Origin: Winogradskyella flava
GTDB lineage: Bacteria > Bacteroidota > Bacteroidia > Flavobacteriales > Flavobacteriaceae
NCBI RefSeq assembly: GCF_014243395.1
Contig: NZ_JACLCP010000001.1
Coordinates: 186,001 to 250,000 of the forward strand
DNA length: 64,000 nt
Direction of reading: 5' to 3'
This document shows positions 28,005 to 37,046 of the stretch, one piece after another (position 1 is the first letter of the stretch; each line of letters opens with the position of its first letter). A model generated the notes under the pieces. It did not search any database. It had not been told where the DNA came from and saw only the letters and a program-made list of their open reading frames with translations. The position numbers and the translations under genes are program-made.

Positions 28005-28887
28005 TCATCTGATTTTTTAGCATTAACCGATTAGCTCTAATATACCATCTATCTAAAAATGAAGAATTACTTAAAATATGTTTGATGTATATCCGAGCAT
28101 TTTCTTTTTCGTTATTTTGATAGTAAAAATTAGCTATTTTAAAATTCATAAAGTTTGAAGCTACTTTGTACTGTTTCAAGTCTAATTTTTTAAGATGGTA
28201 CAATTTGTCATAAGATTTAATGGCATCTAAACAATGTATAACATCGTAACTTTTAGTGTAGTTTCCTTTATGTCGCCTCATTAATGTTAAGGGTTTATTT
28301 AAATAAAATACTTTGTGCTTTGATGCCACTTTCAAATAATAATCATGTTGTCCCTCAACAATCTCTTCATCAAAAAACCCAATCTCATCTAGCAGAGAAA
28401 TCCGCATTGAAAATACGGGAAAGGCTAAAATTTTGCACATTAGTAATTCTTGCATTATATCTTTATAAAATGAAGTTTTGAAGTTATAATATGGCTTATT
28501 TAATCTGTCAATTTCTGAAAAACGCTGAAGATTATGCATAATGAAATTTACATCATTATGCTTTGAGAAAATTGCATGCATTTCTTCTAGTTTTTCCTCT
28601 AACCACAAATCATCAGAATCTAGCACTGAAATAATATCTCCCTTAGCTGCTTTCAGACCTATATTCCGTAACTTACTTGGGGCTCCTAATCTATTGGTTT
28701 TTATATATTTTATCTTATTTGGATTCTCATTTTGGTATGTATTAACAACAGCTTCAGTATTATCCGTAGAGTCGTCATCAACAATTATTAACTCATAGTT
28801 TTGATAAGTTTGATTTAAAACACTATCAATAGTTTGAGCAATTAAATGTGCTCTATTATATGTTATAGTAATAATGCTAAACTTCAT
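27985..28887 (-). CDS. Family 2 glycosyltransferase
   Basis: The 300-residue protein has the GT-A fold start FSIITITYNRAHLIAQTIDSVLNQTYQNYELIIVDDDSTD, the metal-binding DSDDLWLE (about 90-97) and the acceptor-site WLEE/EGQHDYYLKVA region. It transfers a sugar from a nucleotide donor at the cytoplasmic face. No membrane helix is seen. It overlaps the flippase gene by 11 bases upstream and the radical SAM gene by 20 downstream. Confidence 0.88.
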   Translation of the reverse strand: MKFSIITITYNRAHLIAQTIDSVLNQTYQNYELIIVDDDSTDNTEAVVNTYQNENPNKIKYIKTNRLGAPSKLRNIGLKAAKGDIISVLDSDDLWLEEKLEEMHAIFSKHNDVNFIMHNLQRFSEIDRLNKPYYNFKTSFYKDIMQELLMCKILAFPVFSMRISLLDEIGFFDEEIVEGQHDYYLKVASKHKVFYLNKPLTLMRRHKGNYTKSYDVIHCLDAIKSYDKLYHLKKLDLKQYKVASNFMNFKIANFYYQNNEKENARIYIKHILSNSSFLDRWYIRANRLMLKNQMNERFSI

Positions 28888-30094
28888 TACATAGATATTT
28901 TTTAAGATATAATCTTAGAAGTACGTAGTTGCATAGTAGACTAATAGTATTGGCCATAAAAGCACCAAATAAAATATATTTTTTAATTAGGATAAATGAA
29001 AGACCTAGATTAATTATACCAGCAAATATTAGTATCAATAAAATTATCTTCTGTTTCTCTAATTTAGTAAATCGATACATTTCAAAATTCAATAGAGTGA
29101 AAATATAAATATTGACTAAAAACAATATCGTAAACTTTATATCTACGGGAATATTATAGAAATAATTAATAGCCACATAGAACCCTGCTGTTGACAGTAT
29201 CGAAAAAAACATTCCAAAACTCCTAAGCGTGTCTTCTAACTTTTTAAATACAGATTTACTAAATCGATAAATACTTGTTTCGAAAGTATTGATTAATGAT
29301 GCATAAATAACCATAGAAATAGCAGATAAACTTGAAATAATGAAGTAATGACTCATTGTGCTCTGGTCAATTAAAATACCAACAATATAAAAATCTGACT
29401 TTGACGCAATAAAACCTGCAAAAGAGACACCAAAAAAATAAATAGATGTTTTTAAAACTGTTAGGCCTTTTTGTAAAGATACTTCGAGTGACAACTCGCC
29501 CCAAAATTTATAGAAGTAATATAAAGACTTAAGTAATTCTAATAATACAAAGAAAAGAATAAACGTAAACGGACTAATCGTATTTTGATTAAAAAAAATA
29601 TAAGCAAGGAATAGAACGTTAAAAAATAGTTCAACTATAAAAACTGTTTGGCTTGTTTTAGTATAGATTATTAAACCATTAAAAATAGGTGTTAGGGATT
29701 TTAATAGAAGAAATAGAATCATTAATATTTTTACTCCAAGTTCTAGAGGTAAGACAATAATAATTAAACTTGCAAGCACACATAAAAGTAATTTACTCGA
29801 TATAGAACCAGTAACAAGATGTTTAATATCCTTTGGACTACTACTAATCTGTTTTGTTATAAAAAATTTACTTCCCCAATTTGTAAACACATAAAATAAC
29901 CCATAAATACTAACAAAATAAACATATGTGTTTAGGACATCTTCAGGATAATAATTAATCAAAATAAAATTTAGCAACAGACTAAAGGCTGAGACTAATA
30001 ATCTTCTACCAGTATTGTAAATAGCCAATAAGGCTCTAACTAAAATTCTACTTCTAGCTTTAGACGTGTAATTATTTGAATAGGTTTCTCTCAA
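28877..30094 (-). CDS. Wzx-like oligosaccharide flippase
   Basis: The 405-residue protein is almost entirely hydrophobic, with about 11-12 membrane segments and the pattern of the polysaccharide flippase superfamily. It would move a lipid-linked glycan across the inner membrane. The start is TTG at 30094, as no ATG fits and an in-frame stop lies three codons upstream. It heads the minus-strand unit, with AT-rich sequence of 157 bases between it and the divergent gene. Confidence 0.78.
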   Translation of the reverse strand: MRETYSNNYTSKARSRILVRALLAIYNTGRRLLVSAFSLLLNFILINYYPEDVLNTYVYFVSIYGLFYVFTNWGSKFFITKQISSSPKDIKHLVTGSISSKLLLCVLASLIIIVLPLELGVKILMILFLLLKSLTPIFNGLIIYTKTSQTVFIVELFFNVLFLAYIFFNQNTISPFTFILFFVLLELLKSLYYFYKFWGELSLEVSLQKGLTVLKTSIYFFGVSFAGFIASKSDFYIVGILIDQSTMSHYFIISSLSAISMVIYASLINTFETSIYRFSKSVFKKLEDTLRSFGMFFSILSTAGFYVAINYFYNIPVDIKFTILFLVNIYIFTLLNFEMYRFTKLEKQKIILLILIFAGIINLGLSFILIKKYILFGAFMANTISLLCNYVLLRLYLKKYLCNEV

Positions 30095-30251
30095 GTTTAA
30101 AAACTAATATACTTACAGTGTTACCTATATAACAACTTACTTAATATAACTCCATATTAATTTTATTGTTTTATAAGTATAATTACAATTTAAGTTATTT
30201 GAAAAACAATTCAATCTATATCGACGATTAATATTACTTTTATCAAAAGCA

Positions 30252-31853
30252 ATGAAAAATTTTTTCAAACAAAATAAAAACACTCTAATTTATATTATAC
30301 CATTAGGGCTCATCCTAGTCTATTTGTTTTGGAAATCTCTAACTTTTCCTTTACACGATTTTTCAAATAGTTATTTTCCTGCACATATCGCTACTAATGA
30401 TAATAAACCAGAGGAAACGCTATTTGATATTTATGCCTTTAATAAGTATATCTGGGATTTAGGCTATGATGAGGTTTTAGCAGATTTTTATCTTAATAGT
30501 CCATTTAATGCGACTTTTTTCTATCCTTTCGCTAAACTAGAAGATGCTTACTTGGCAAAATCTATTTATACGATTATTAGCTGCGTGTTGTTCTTATTAG
30601 CCATTTTTTATTTGGCAAGGCGTTATGGCAGGAAATCAAAATGGTTAGTTGTAGCTATTCCTATAATATGCTATGCGCCATTAAGAAATCAGGTATTGTT
30701 TGGGCAGACTTATTTTTTAGTTTTTGCCTTAGTAGTGCTTAGCTATATATTATTTGAAAAACATAAGAAAATTTCAGGAAGTAGTCTGTTAGCGATAGCA
30801 GCCTTATTAAAAGTATTTCCTGTTGCTTATGGATTTCCTTTACTTTTTAAAAAAGAATGGAAAACGGTAATAATAATCATATTCATTGGAATTACATTGC
30901 TGTCACTGTCTTTATTGGTATCAGGTACTTCTATTTGGGAAGCCTACATTTTTGATGTGATACCTAATGCCATTAAAAACAAAAGCACTGTAAATTTTCA
31001 GTACAATGCACAATCTATGGATGTCTTCCTAAAGACCCTATTTATAAAAGACACCTACTACAACCCAGACGCAATTTTTAATAACGCACGGTGGTATTAT
31101 GCTTTAAAATGGATTTTTAAATCCGTGGTTGTTGGTATAGCCATTTCATTAAGTTTTTCTCATAAGGATAAACTCTTTAAAGTACTTTCTATTTGGGTAG
31201 TAACCCTGTTTTTAATTCAATCTAGAACGGCAACTTATGCTCAAATTTTATGGATTATTCCAGCATTTTATATGATATCCTCAACGCTGCCTTTAATCAG
31301 AAAAGTTCTATTTCTTGGTGTCTTATTTTTAGTTTGCAACCTCCCAATATCTAGTTTAGAAGCATTGCCGTTATTTTTTAAATTTTCTAGATTATGGTTG
31401 TCATTAATTTTAGCCCTACTCTTTTACACGAGCTTTAAAAAGAAAATTAACTATAAGTATATTACTCTAGGATTTTTATTGCTTTTACCATTGCATCGCG
31501 ATATGTTTTTTACTCCTGAAAAGCATGCTTCAACCTATGTTCTAGATCATAAAAATCACTTTATGATTTATGATTTTAACGTTGAAAATAATATGTTAGT
31601 TTACAGTGCAATTGGGAAAAATGGTGACGAAGTTGTTAATGCAGAGATTGCTATTACTAGTTTTGATGTTGTAGCATGTAAAGTTGAAAATAATCAAATC
31701 GTGATGAAACGTAAGCAGATTACAAATACACCTGCATTAAAGAAAAAGCCGGTTTTAGTAAATGGATGTGAAGTGTATTACCTTACAGATTCCAACTCTC
31801 GAAGAGGTGCGTTTACTATTAAGAAATTGAATATCTGTAACAATAACAAGTGA
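30252..31853 (+). CDS. GT87-like integral membrane glycosyltransferase
   Basis: The 533-residue protein has about 10 membrane segments in its first 400 residues. The stretch PLRNQVLFGQTYFLVFALVVLSYILFE followed by LLAIAALLKVFPVAYGFPLLFKKEW is characteristic of GT87 (DUF2029) polyprenyl-phosphate-dependent transferases. The soluble C-terminal part (about 420-533) is unusual and cysteine-bearing. It probably adds a sugar, such as mannose or arabinose, outside the membrane. The next gene overlaps its stop codon. Confidence 0.75.
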   Translation: MKNFFKQNKNTLIYIIPLGLILVYLFWKSLTFPLHDFSNSYFPAHIATNDNKPEETLFDIYAFNKYIWDLGYDEVLADFYLNSPFNATFFYPFAKLEDAYLAKSIYTIISCVLFLLAIFYLARRYGRKSKWLVVAIPIICYAPLRNQVLFGQTYFLVFALVVLSYILFEKHKKISGSSLLAIAALLKVFPVAYGFPLLFKKEWKTVIIIIFIGITLLSLSLLVSGTSIWEAYIFDVIPNAIKNKSTVNFQYNAQSMDVFLKTLFIKDTYYNPDAIFNNARWYYALKWIFKSVVVGIAISLSFSHKDKLFKVLSIWVVTLFLIQSRTATYAQILWIIPAFYMISSTLPLIRKVLFLGVLFLVCNLPISSLEALPLFFKFSRLWLSLILALLFYTSFKKKINYKYITLGFLLLLPLHRDMFFTPEKHASTYVLDHKNHFMIYDFNVENNMLVYSAIGKNGDEVVNAEIAITSFDVVACKVENNQIVMKRKQITNTPALKKKPVLVNGCEVYYLTDSNSRRGAFTIKKLNICNNNK

Positions 31854-32677
31854 AACGTTTTTTTAAATATCACATTTATGATAGACTAGTTCTAAGTAAA
31901 AAAGCAATTCAGTTAAATATTTGGAAGCATAACACACCTATCATTGTGCATACTATGGCAAAAGTGGGCTCATTGAGTGTTTATAATTCTATAAAGCGAC
32001 TGATGCCAAAAACGTCGGTTTTTCACACCCATAGTTTAGATGTTGAAGTTGCTAAGAAAGATGTCACCTATTGTTTTGATAATGGAATATATCCTGGAAG
32101 TCGAAGTCCAGTGTCTTTAATTCATGATAAGATTATTTCTAAGCAAAGGGATTACAAAATTATTTCTATGTTTAGAGACCCCATTGAACGAAATATTTCA
32201 GCTTTTTTTGATGCCTTTGAATTATATGCAGGTACAAAGCCAGAAGTTTATGCAGGTGATTTAGAACATTTGGAATATCTATTTCATAAGCACTTGCCTT
32301 ATACATATCCACTAAAATGGTTTGATGATAATTTCCATAATGACACCCAAATAGATGTTTATAAATATTCGTTTAATGCGGAAATAGGCCATACTATAAT
32401 TCACCAAGATGGAATAGAAGTCTTGATTATGAATTGTTATCTAGAGGATAGTTTAAAGGAAAAATTAATTGGTAAATTTTGTGAGATATCAAAATTCAAA
32501 CTTGTAAATACTAATATCACTGCTAATAGAACTTCAGGCGAGTTGTACAGAAGATTTAAAGAGTTTATCAGGTTTGACAAAGCTTATCTTGAAGAATGCT
32601 ACAATTCTAAATACGCCAAACATTTTCTCACTGAAATCCAAAGAAAACTAGCTATTAAAAAGTGGTTGAAAGATTAA
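31850..32677 (+). CDS. Sulfotransferase-like protein (putative capsular polysaccharide synthesis family)
   Basis: The 275-residue protein starts at GTG 31850, overlapping the upstream TGA. Residues 31-50 (IIVHTMAKVGSLSVYNSIKR) resemble the 5'-phosphosulfate-binding loop of PAPS sulfotransferases, and RDPIERNISAFF (109-120) resembles the 3'-phosphate motif. This is the pattern of the family labelled as putative capsular polysaccharide synthesis proteins. It may add sulfate to the glycan. Its 3' end overlaps that of the acyltransferase gene by four bases. Confidence 0.65.
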   Translation: MKRFFKYHIYDRLVLSKKAIQLNIWKHNTPIIVHTMAKVGSLSVYNSIKRLMPKTSVFHTHSLDVEVAKKDVTYCFDNGIYPGSRSPVSLIHDKIISKQRDYKIISMFRDPIERNISAFFDAFELYAGTKPEVYAGDLEHLEYLFHKHLPYTYPLKWFDDNFHNDTQIDVYKYSFNAEIGHTIIHQDGIEVLIMNCYLEDSLKEKLIGKFCEISKFKLVNTNITANRTSGELYRRFKEFIRFDKAYLEECYNSKYAKHFLTEIQRKLAIKKWLKD

Positions 32678-33801
32678 GATGTTTTAGCTTTTCTTAAGTT
32701 CATAATTGGACGCTCAAAATACTTATAAAGTATATGAGACAGAAAGAAGGTCAAGACCCAAAACAAGAGAAACTTTACAGTTATAATTAAGTTTGAATTT
32801 AGATATGAATTTTGCCAATTTATTCTATCTATAATCCAAAATTGAACAAGAGATAAATGAAGAATATACATAGCATAAGATATGACACTTGTTCTAATTA
32901 TTATCTTTGACAGAAATCCTTTTCCACTTTTAATACTGCTCAAATAAGGGATTATCATTAACACACCAATAGCGAATACCGAAAAAGAAAATACAAAATT
33001 GTAGACTCCTAGGGTAGGTTTTAAGTTGAAAATGCTTAAAATTTTAGCAGATAATATCAACAGTAGTCCAACCCAAAAGAGTTTTAAGCGATGCTTAAAC
33101 CAATTTTTTGAATGATAATAAAAAAAGTACGATCCAAGAACACCGTACATTATACTATCTAGTCTTGTTAAGACTTGTTTTCTAAACAGCAAATCCCAAT
33201 CTCCCAAACTAGATATTTCATGAGTCGCAAACTTATAATATCTAAAAAGTGTAGTAAAGATTATTAAGGTAAATACTATTAATAATACCGATTTTCTAGT
33301 GTTCAATTTTAAGCCTTTAGTTAAAAATAAAAGACCAATCGGGATAATAAAATAAAACCACTCTTCTACACTTAAACTCCAAGATTCTGGGAAAAAGCTA
33401 GGATGAGGTGAATTAAAGTTTTGAAGAAAAAATAAATACTTTGTTATACTTCTTATTGTAAAGCTTGGATTAAAAGCGAAATTCAACAGTATTAAAAGAC
33501 ATAATGCTAAAAAGTAATTGGGCAATGTGCGCAACCAGCGCCTATTCCAAAATACTAATAGATCTTTGGTTTTAAAATTAGGTTTACTGTAAAGTTGAAT
33601 AAGAATCCTCCCTATTAGAAACCCACTTAAAACAAAAAATATGGATACGCCATCAAAAACAAAGACATTATATTTTTCTTTTAGTACTATAGGCAGATAG
33701 TTTCCTGCATGTTGGTATATAACAAAAAGAATTGCTAAAGCCCTTAAGATATCAAGTCCAAATAATCTAGTTGAATCAATTTCAATTTTAAAAAATCGTA
33801 T
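32674..33801 (-). CDS. Acyltransferase 3 family protein without a standard start codon
   Basis: The frame encodes a membrane O-acyltransferase: LFGLDILRALAILFVIYQH, then FDGVSIFFVLSGFLIGRIL, FWNRRWLRTLPNYFLAL, and SWSLSVEEWFY, with about ten membrane segments. These motifs are in the right order and total length (about 375 codons) is normal. However, the frame has no ATG, GTG or TTG before the TTG at 33534, which would remove the first 89 residues including the catalytic histidine (YQH). A start at ATA 33799-33801 overlapping the upstream TAA, or ATT nearby, is needed; otherwise the gene is broken. Confidence 0.75.
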   Translation of the reverse strand: MRFFKIEIDSTRLFGLDILRALAILFVIYQHAGNYLPIVLKEKYNVFVFDGVSIFFVLSGFLIGRILIQLYSKPNFKTKDLLVFWNRRWLRTLPNYFLALCLLILLNFAFNPSFTIRSITKYLFFLQNFNSPHPSFFPESWSLSVEEWFYFIIPIGLLFLTKGLKLNTRKSVLLIVFTLIIFTTLFRYYKFATHEISSLGDWDLLFRKQVLTRLDSIMYGVLGSYFFYYHSKNWFKHRLKLFWVGLLLILSAKILSIFNLKPTLGVYNFVFSFSVFAIGVLMIIPYLSSIKSGKGFLSKIIIRTSVISYAMYILHLSLVQFWIIDRINWQNSYLNSNLIITVKFLLFWVLTFFLSHILYKYFERPIMNLRKAKTS

Positions 33802-34550
33802 TATGAAATAGATCTAAACAGTTTGAATTTGTATAGTTTAAGTTTATGTAAAAAGTATGAGAAAGACACCCTTAATACACCCAAACCATAAATTACACTT
33901 CTCTTAAAGTTAATAGAAGATGAATCCTTTTCATATTTTGCAGGACAAGAGACTTCACCAATGATAACGCCTTTGTAACAGCACTGCGCTAAAATTTGAT
34001 TATCAAAAATAAAATCGTTTGAATTGTGTTGAAAAGGAATTGACTTCAGAACTTCTGCATTAAATGCACGATAACCAGTATGATACTCTGACAGCTTTTG
34101 ATTCATTAATAAATTCTGGATAAGGGTCAATACGCGATTGGATATATATTTATATAAAGGCATTCCGCCCGAAAGCGCACTTTTACCCAGAATACGAGAG
34201 GCTAATACAACATCATAAACGTTGTTAGCAACTAAATCAGCCATTGCCGGTATTAATTTAGGGTTATACTGATAATCTGGATGTAGCATTATAATAACAT
34301 CAGCACTAAGTTCAATAGCCTTATCATAACAACTCTTTTGATTTGCGCCATATCCTAAATTTATATTGTGCTCAATAATGTGACTTATACCTATGCGTTT
34401 CGCGACTTCGACTGTATTATCACTACTAAAATCATCAGTAAGTATAACATCATCTACAATATCGAGAGGAATCTCTTTGTACGTTTGTTCTAATGTTTTA
34501 GAAGCATTGTAGGCAGGAAGAATAACCACTATTTTCTTTTGATGAAGCAT
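33801..34550 (-). CDS. Family 2 glycosyltransferase, dolichyl-phosphate-mannose-synthase-like
   Basis: The 249-residue GT-A protein starts KKIVVILPAYNASKTLEQTYKEIPLDIVDDVILTDDFSSDNT and carries the metal-binding HPDYQYNPKL (about 94-103) and YHTGYRAFNAEVL, signs of the DPM/GtrB group that loads a sugar onto polyprenyl phosphate. Membrane helices are absent, so it would work at the cytoplasmic surface. Its product could feed the GT87-like enzyme. Its ATG overlaps the lipoprotein stop by one base. Confidence 0.87.
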   Translation of the reverse strand: MLHQKKIVVILPAYNASKTLEQTYKEIPLDIVDDVILTDDFSSDNTVEVAKRIGISHIIEHNINLGYGANQKSCYDKAIELSADVIIMLHPDYQYNPKLIPAMADLVANNVYDVVLASRILGKSALSGGMPLYKYISNRVLTLIQNLLMNQKLSEYHTGYRAFNAEVLKSIPFQHNSNDFIFDNQILAQCCYKGVIIGEVSCPAKYEKDSSSINFKRSVIYGLGVLRVSFSYFLHKLKLYKFKLFRSIS

Positions 34551-35665
34551 TACTTTAGGAGGTTGACATCATTATTGGATTTTTCCCTAATACTTTCTGA
34601 GACTTCGAGAACAGTATAAGGCGCAAGAGCATCGATATCCTGTCTATGATATAGATTTCCTAGAAAAGGAAATTCCTCGTAAATATGGGTTTCTAAACCA
34701 GATAATTTTTGTTTAACATCCTTTAAGGGCATATTCCATTCTCTTGAGATACGTTCAGCCGAAGGTTCCATAAAAGAAATATAAAGCAACTCTAGTTCTG
34801 TATGGAGCTTTTTATTAGACAGACTTTTATCAATCCATATTGAATCCTGATATTTTTGAAGTTTTCTATTAAAATACGTCAAGGTATCATCAAGTTTAAA
34901 ATAGTCTAAGTAACCTTTATAGTTCTGTTGTGTTCTAAATAATGGCTGTACGACAACTTCATGGCACCAAATACATTTTGCCGGTGCTCCTGCTTTGGTA
35001 ACTATGCTACTGGCAGCACTCTTCAATTTTCCATCCTTATCATAAATACCAAATTTTAATTGTCCATTAGGCATTCTTTCCGTGGTTTCATATTCTAAAG
35101 TATCCTTGGTTATAGAGTCTATTTCAACGGATAAAAAAGCTTGACTATTGTCTTCAGATATATTTGTGAAAGAAAGAATACGGTGCACTTTTGACACACT
35201 AGAATTATTGATGTAGCCTTTTGCACTAGAAAAAGTATAATTCTGATGAAATTTTTTGAACGTTTCAGAGATATCCGTAATGGCATAATAATGATTAGGA
35301 TTCCCGAAAGTTAAAGCAACATATCTCCCCAAATCATAACTGTTATTTTCTTTGTAATATTCAGTTTCTTTAAATGTATATTGAAGCTTAGCCAATGTTT
35401 TACTGGCATCATCTGAAAAGCCTAAGACTTTAATATCTAAATTAATAATGGAATCCTGAGGATTAAACTTAATTAATGTTGAATCGTTTGCAATTGTAGA
35501 CCCTAAATATGATAATGCCCACTTTAAACCAGTGACACTTCTTTCAAATGTATCTTCTGGGTAGGCTTTATTCCATTTTAATTTAATTTCATAATCTTCT
35601 TTAGGGCTGCATGATAAAGAGATTACAAAAAGGATAAAGCATAAAGCGCTAAGAAATGATTTCAT
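34550..35665 (-). CDS. Lipoprotein with a single haem-c motif
   Basis: The 371-residue protein has a lipoprotein signal (FILFVISLSC, lipidated C19). It carries one CxxCH motif, CIWCH at residues 231-235, in a segment GAPAKCIWCHEVVVQPLF that resembles mono-haem cytochrome-like binding sites. The rest is unrecognised, predicted beta-rich before the motif and helical after it. It is translated in line with radical SAM and glycosyltransferase genes (gaps of one base and an overlap of one). A redox or sensing role for an envelope lipoprotein is inferred only. Confidence 0.7.
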   Translation of the reverse strand: MKSFLSALCFILFVISLSCSPKEDYEIKLKWNKAYPEDTFERSVTGLKWALSYLGSTIANDSTLIKFNPQDSIINLDIKVLGFSDDASKTLAKLQYTFKETEYYKENNSYDLGRYVALTFGNPNHYYAITDISETFKKFHQNYTFSSAKGYINNSSVSKVHRILSFTNISEDNSQAFLSVEIDSITKDTLEYETTERMPNGQLKFGIYDKDGKLKSAASSIVTKAGAPAKCIWCHEVVVQPLFRTQQNYKGYLDYFKLDDTLTYFNRKLQKYQDSIWIDKSLSNKKLHTELELLYISFMEPSAERISREWNMPLKDVKQKLSGLETHIYEEFPFLGNLYHRQDIDALAPYTVLEVSESIREKSNNDVNLLK

Positions 35666-35666
35666 G

Positions 35667-37046
35667 CTATTTAGACAATTTCATTAAAGTACCAGCTAAG
35701 GTAGATTTTAATTTAAAGCTTATCATTTTTTTGATGTTCTTTTTACCTGTTTTCTCCTTGCTATAATTCACTTCATTAACCACCTTCCTAACAGCATAAT
35801 CATAAAACTTGCGAGAATAAGTTCTTTTAAAATCAATGTCTCTGTCCGTTGAAGTTTCCCAATTGGGCTGAACAGTGATTTTGTCTTCGATGTCAGTATA
35901 CAAGGATGTCCCTTTAATTGGATAGGCAACTGTAATCGTGAAATGAGTTGGGTTCGCAGCTTTAAGATAGTTAATGGTTTGGTTAATATCCTTTTCGTCT
36001 TCGCCTGGATAACCTACCATGATAAAAGTACCTGTTTCAATGCCCAAATTATTGGTCTTTTGAATAGCTGTTTTTACTACATCGACATCAACACGTCTAT
36101 CCATAGCATCAATGATTTTTTGAGAACCACTTTCTGCACCAATCCATATTCTGTAACAACCAGCTTCTTTTAATAATTGTAGAACCTCATCATTTAAACG
36201 TTCTGCTCTAGTAATACATTCAAAAGGAATAATAGCATCTTGTCTTATAACCTCTTCATGAAAACTTTTCACCCATTTATGACTCACTGTAAAGACATCA
36301 TCTACAAACCAAATACTATCAGGATTATAAGTGTCTTTCAATAACCGTAACTCTTTTGCTACCATTTCAGCAGGTCGTCTTCTGTAGCTTTGTCCATAAA
36401 CCGCTGTGCTGCACCATTTACAGGTGTAAGGACAACCACGTTGCGTGCTCACAGTCATAGAACTCATGCCATGATTGGTTTTCCATGTGTCTAAATATTT
36501 TTCTACAGGAATCGCCTCTCTATTTGGTAGAGGCAGTTCAGACAGATCTTTCATCTTTACACGAGGTGCTGTTTTGATAACGTTACCTTTGTCCAAATAC
36601 GCAACACCTGTGATATTTGAATAATCCTCATTCTTAAAAATGGCACAATACAATTCTAAGGTGGTTTGCTCACCCTCTCCAATAATTAAAAAATCTGCAC
36701 CAGTGTTGAGATAGTTTTCACAATTATATGTAATATCTGGTCCACCAAGAATGACTTTAGGAAAGCCATATTGCCCATCAGATTTAAGGGTTTTAATCAA
36801 TTTAATAACATTGATCTTAGTCATTAAATTGGTATATATCGCCACTACTTTAGGCTGCTTTTCTCTAATAAAATTTAGTTGTTCTTCTTTTGAATAAAAT
36901 GTAGAATCAAACACATGATTTTCTACCTTGTGTTCATTTAAATACGCTGAAATATAGAGCAAACCAAGTGGCGCATATGGCCTCATAATGGATTGTTCCT
37001 TAACATCTTCATAAATATAGTAGGTATGTGTTAGTAGAATACTCAT
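35667..37046 (-). CDS. B12-type radical SAM enzyme, copy 2
   Basis: The 459-residue protein has an N-terminal B12-binding-like domain (APLGLLYISAYLNEHKVENHVFD and ILGGPDITYNCENYL, IIGEGEQTTLEL) and a radical SAM core with ligands C205, C209, C212 (GCPYTCKWC) and WIGAESGSQKIIDAMDR. DxHxxG is absent, as in BchE-like enzymes. It is paralogous to the protein at 37825-39288: both start with an S/T-H-x-YY segment, share GAESGSQ-I-DAMD, and have similar C-terminal parts. It sits directly beside a methyltransferase gene with no gap. Confidence 0.87.
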   Translation of the reverse strand: MSILLTHTYYIYEDVKEQSIMRPYAPLGLLYISAYLNEHKVENHVFDSTFYSKEEQLNFIREKQPKVVAIYTNLMTKINVIKLIKTLKSDGQYGFPKVILGGPDITYNCENYLNTGADFLIIGEGEQTTLELYCAIFKNEDYSNITGVAYLDKGNVIKTAPRVKMKDLSELPLPNREAIPVEKYLDTWKTNHGMSSMTVSTQRGCPYTCKWCSTAVYGQSYRRRPAEMVAKELRLLKDTYNPDSIWFVDDVFTVSHKWVKSFHEEVIRQDAIIPFECITRAERLNDEVLQLLKEAGCYRIWIGAESGSQKIIDAMDRRVDVDVVKTAIQKTNNLGIETGTFIMVGYPGEDEKDINQTINYLKAANPTHFTITVAYPIKGTSLYTDIEDKITVQPNWETSTDRDIDFKRTYSRKFYDYAVRKVVNEVNYSKEKTGKKNIKKMISFKLKSTLAGTLMKLSK

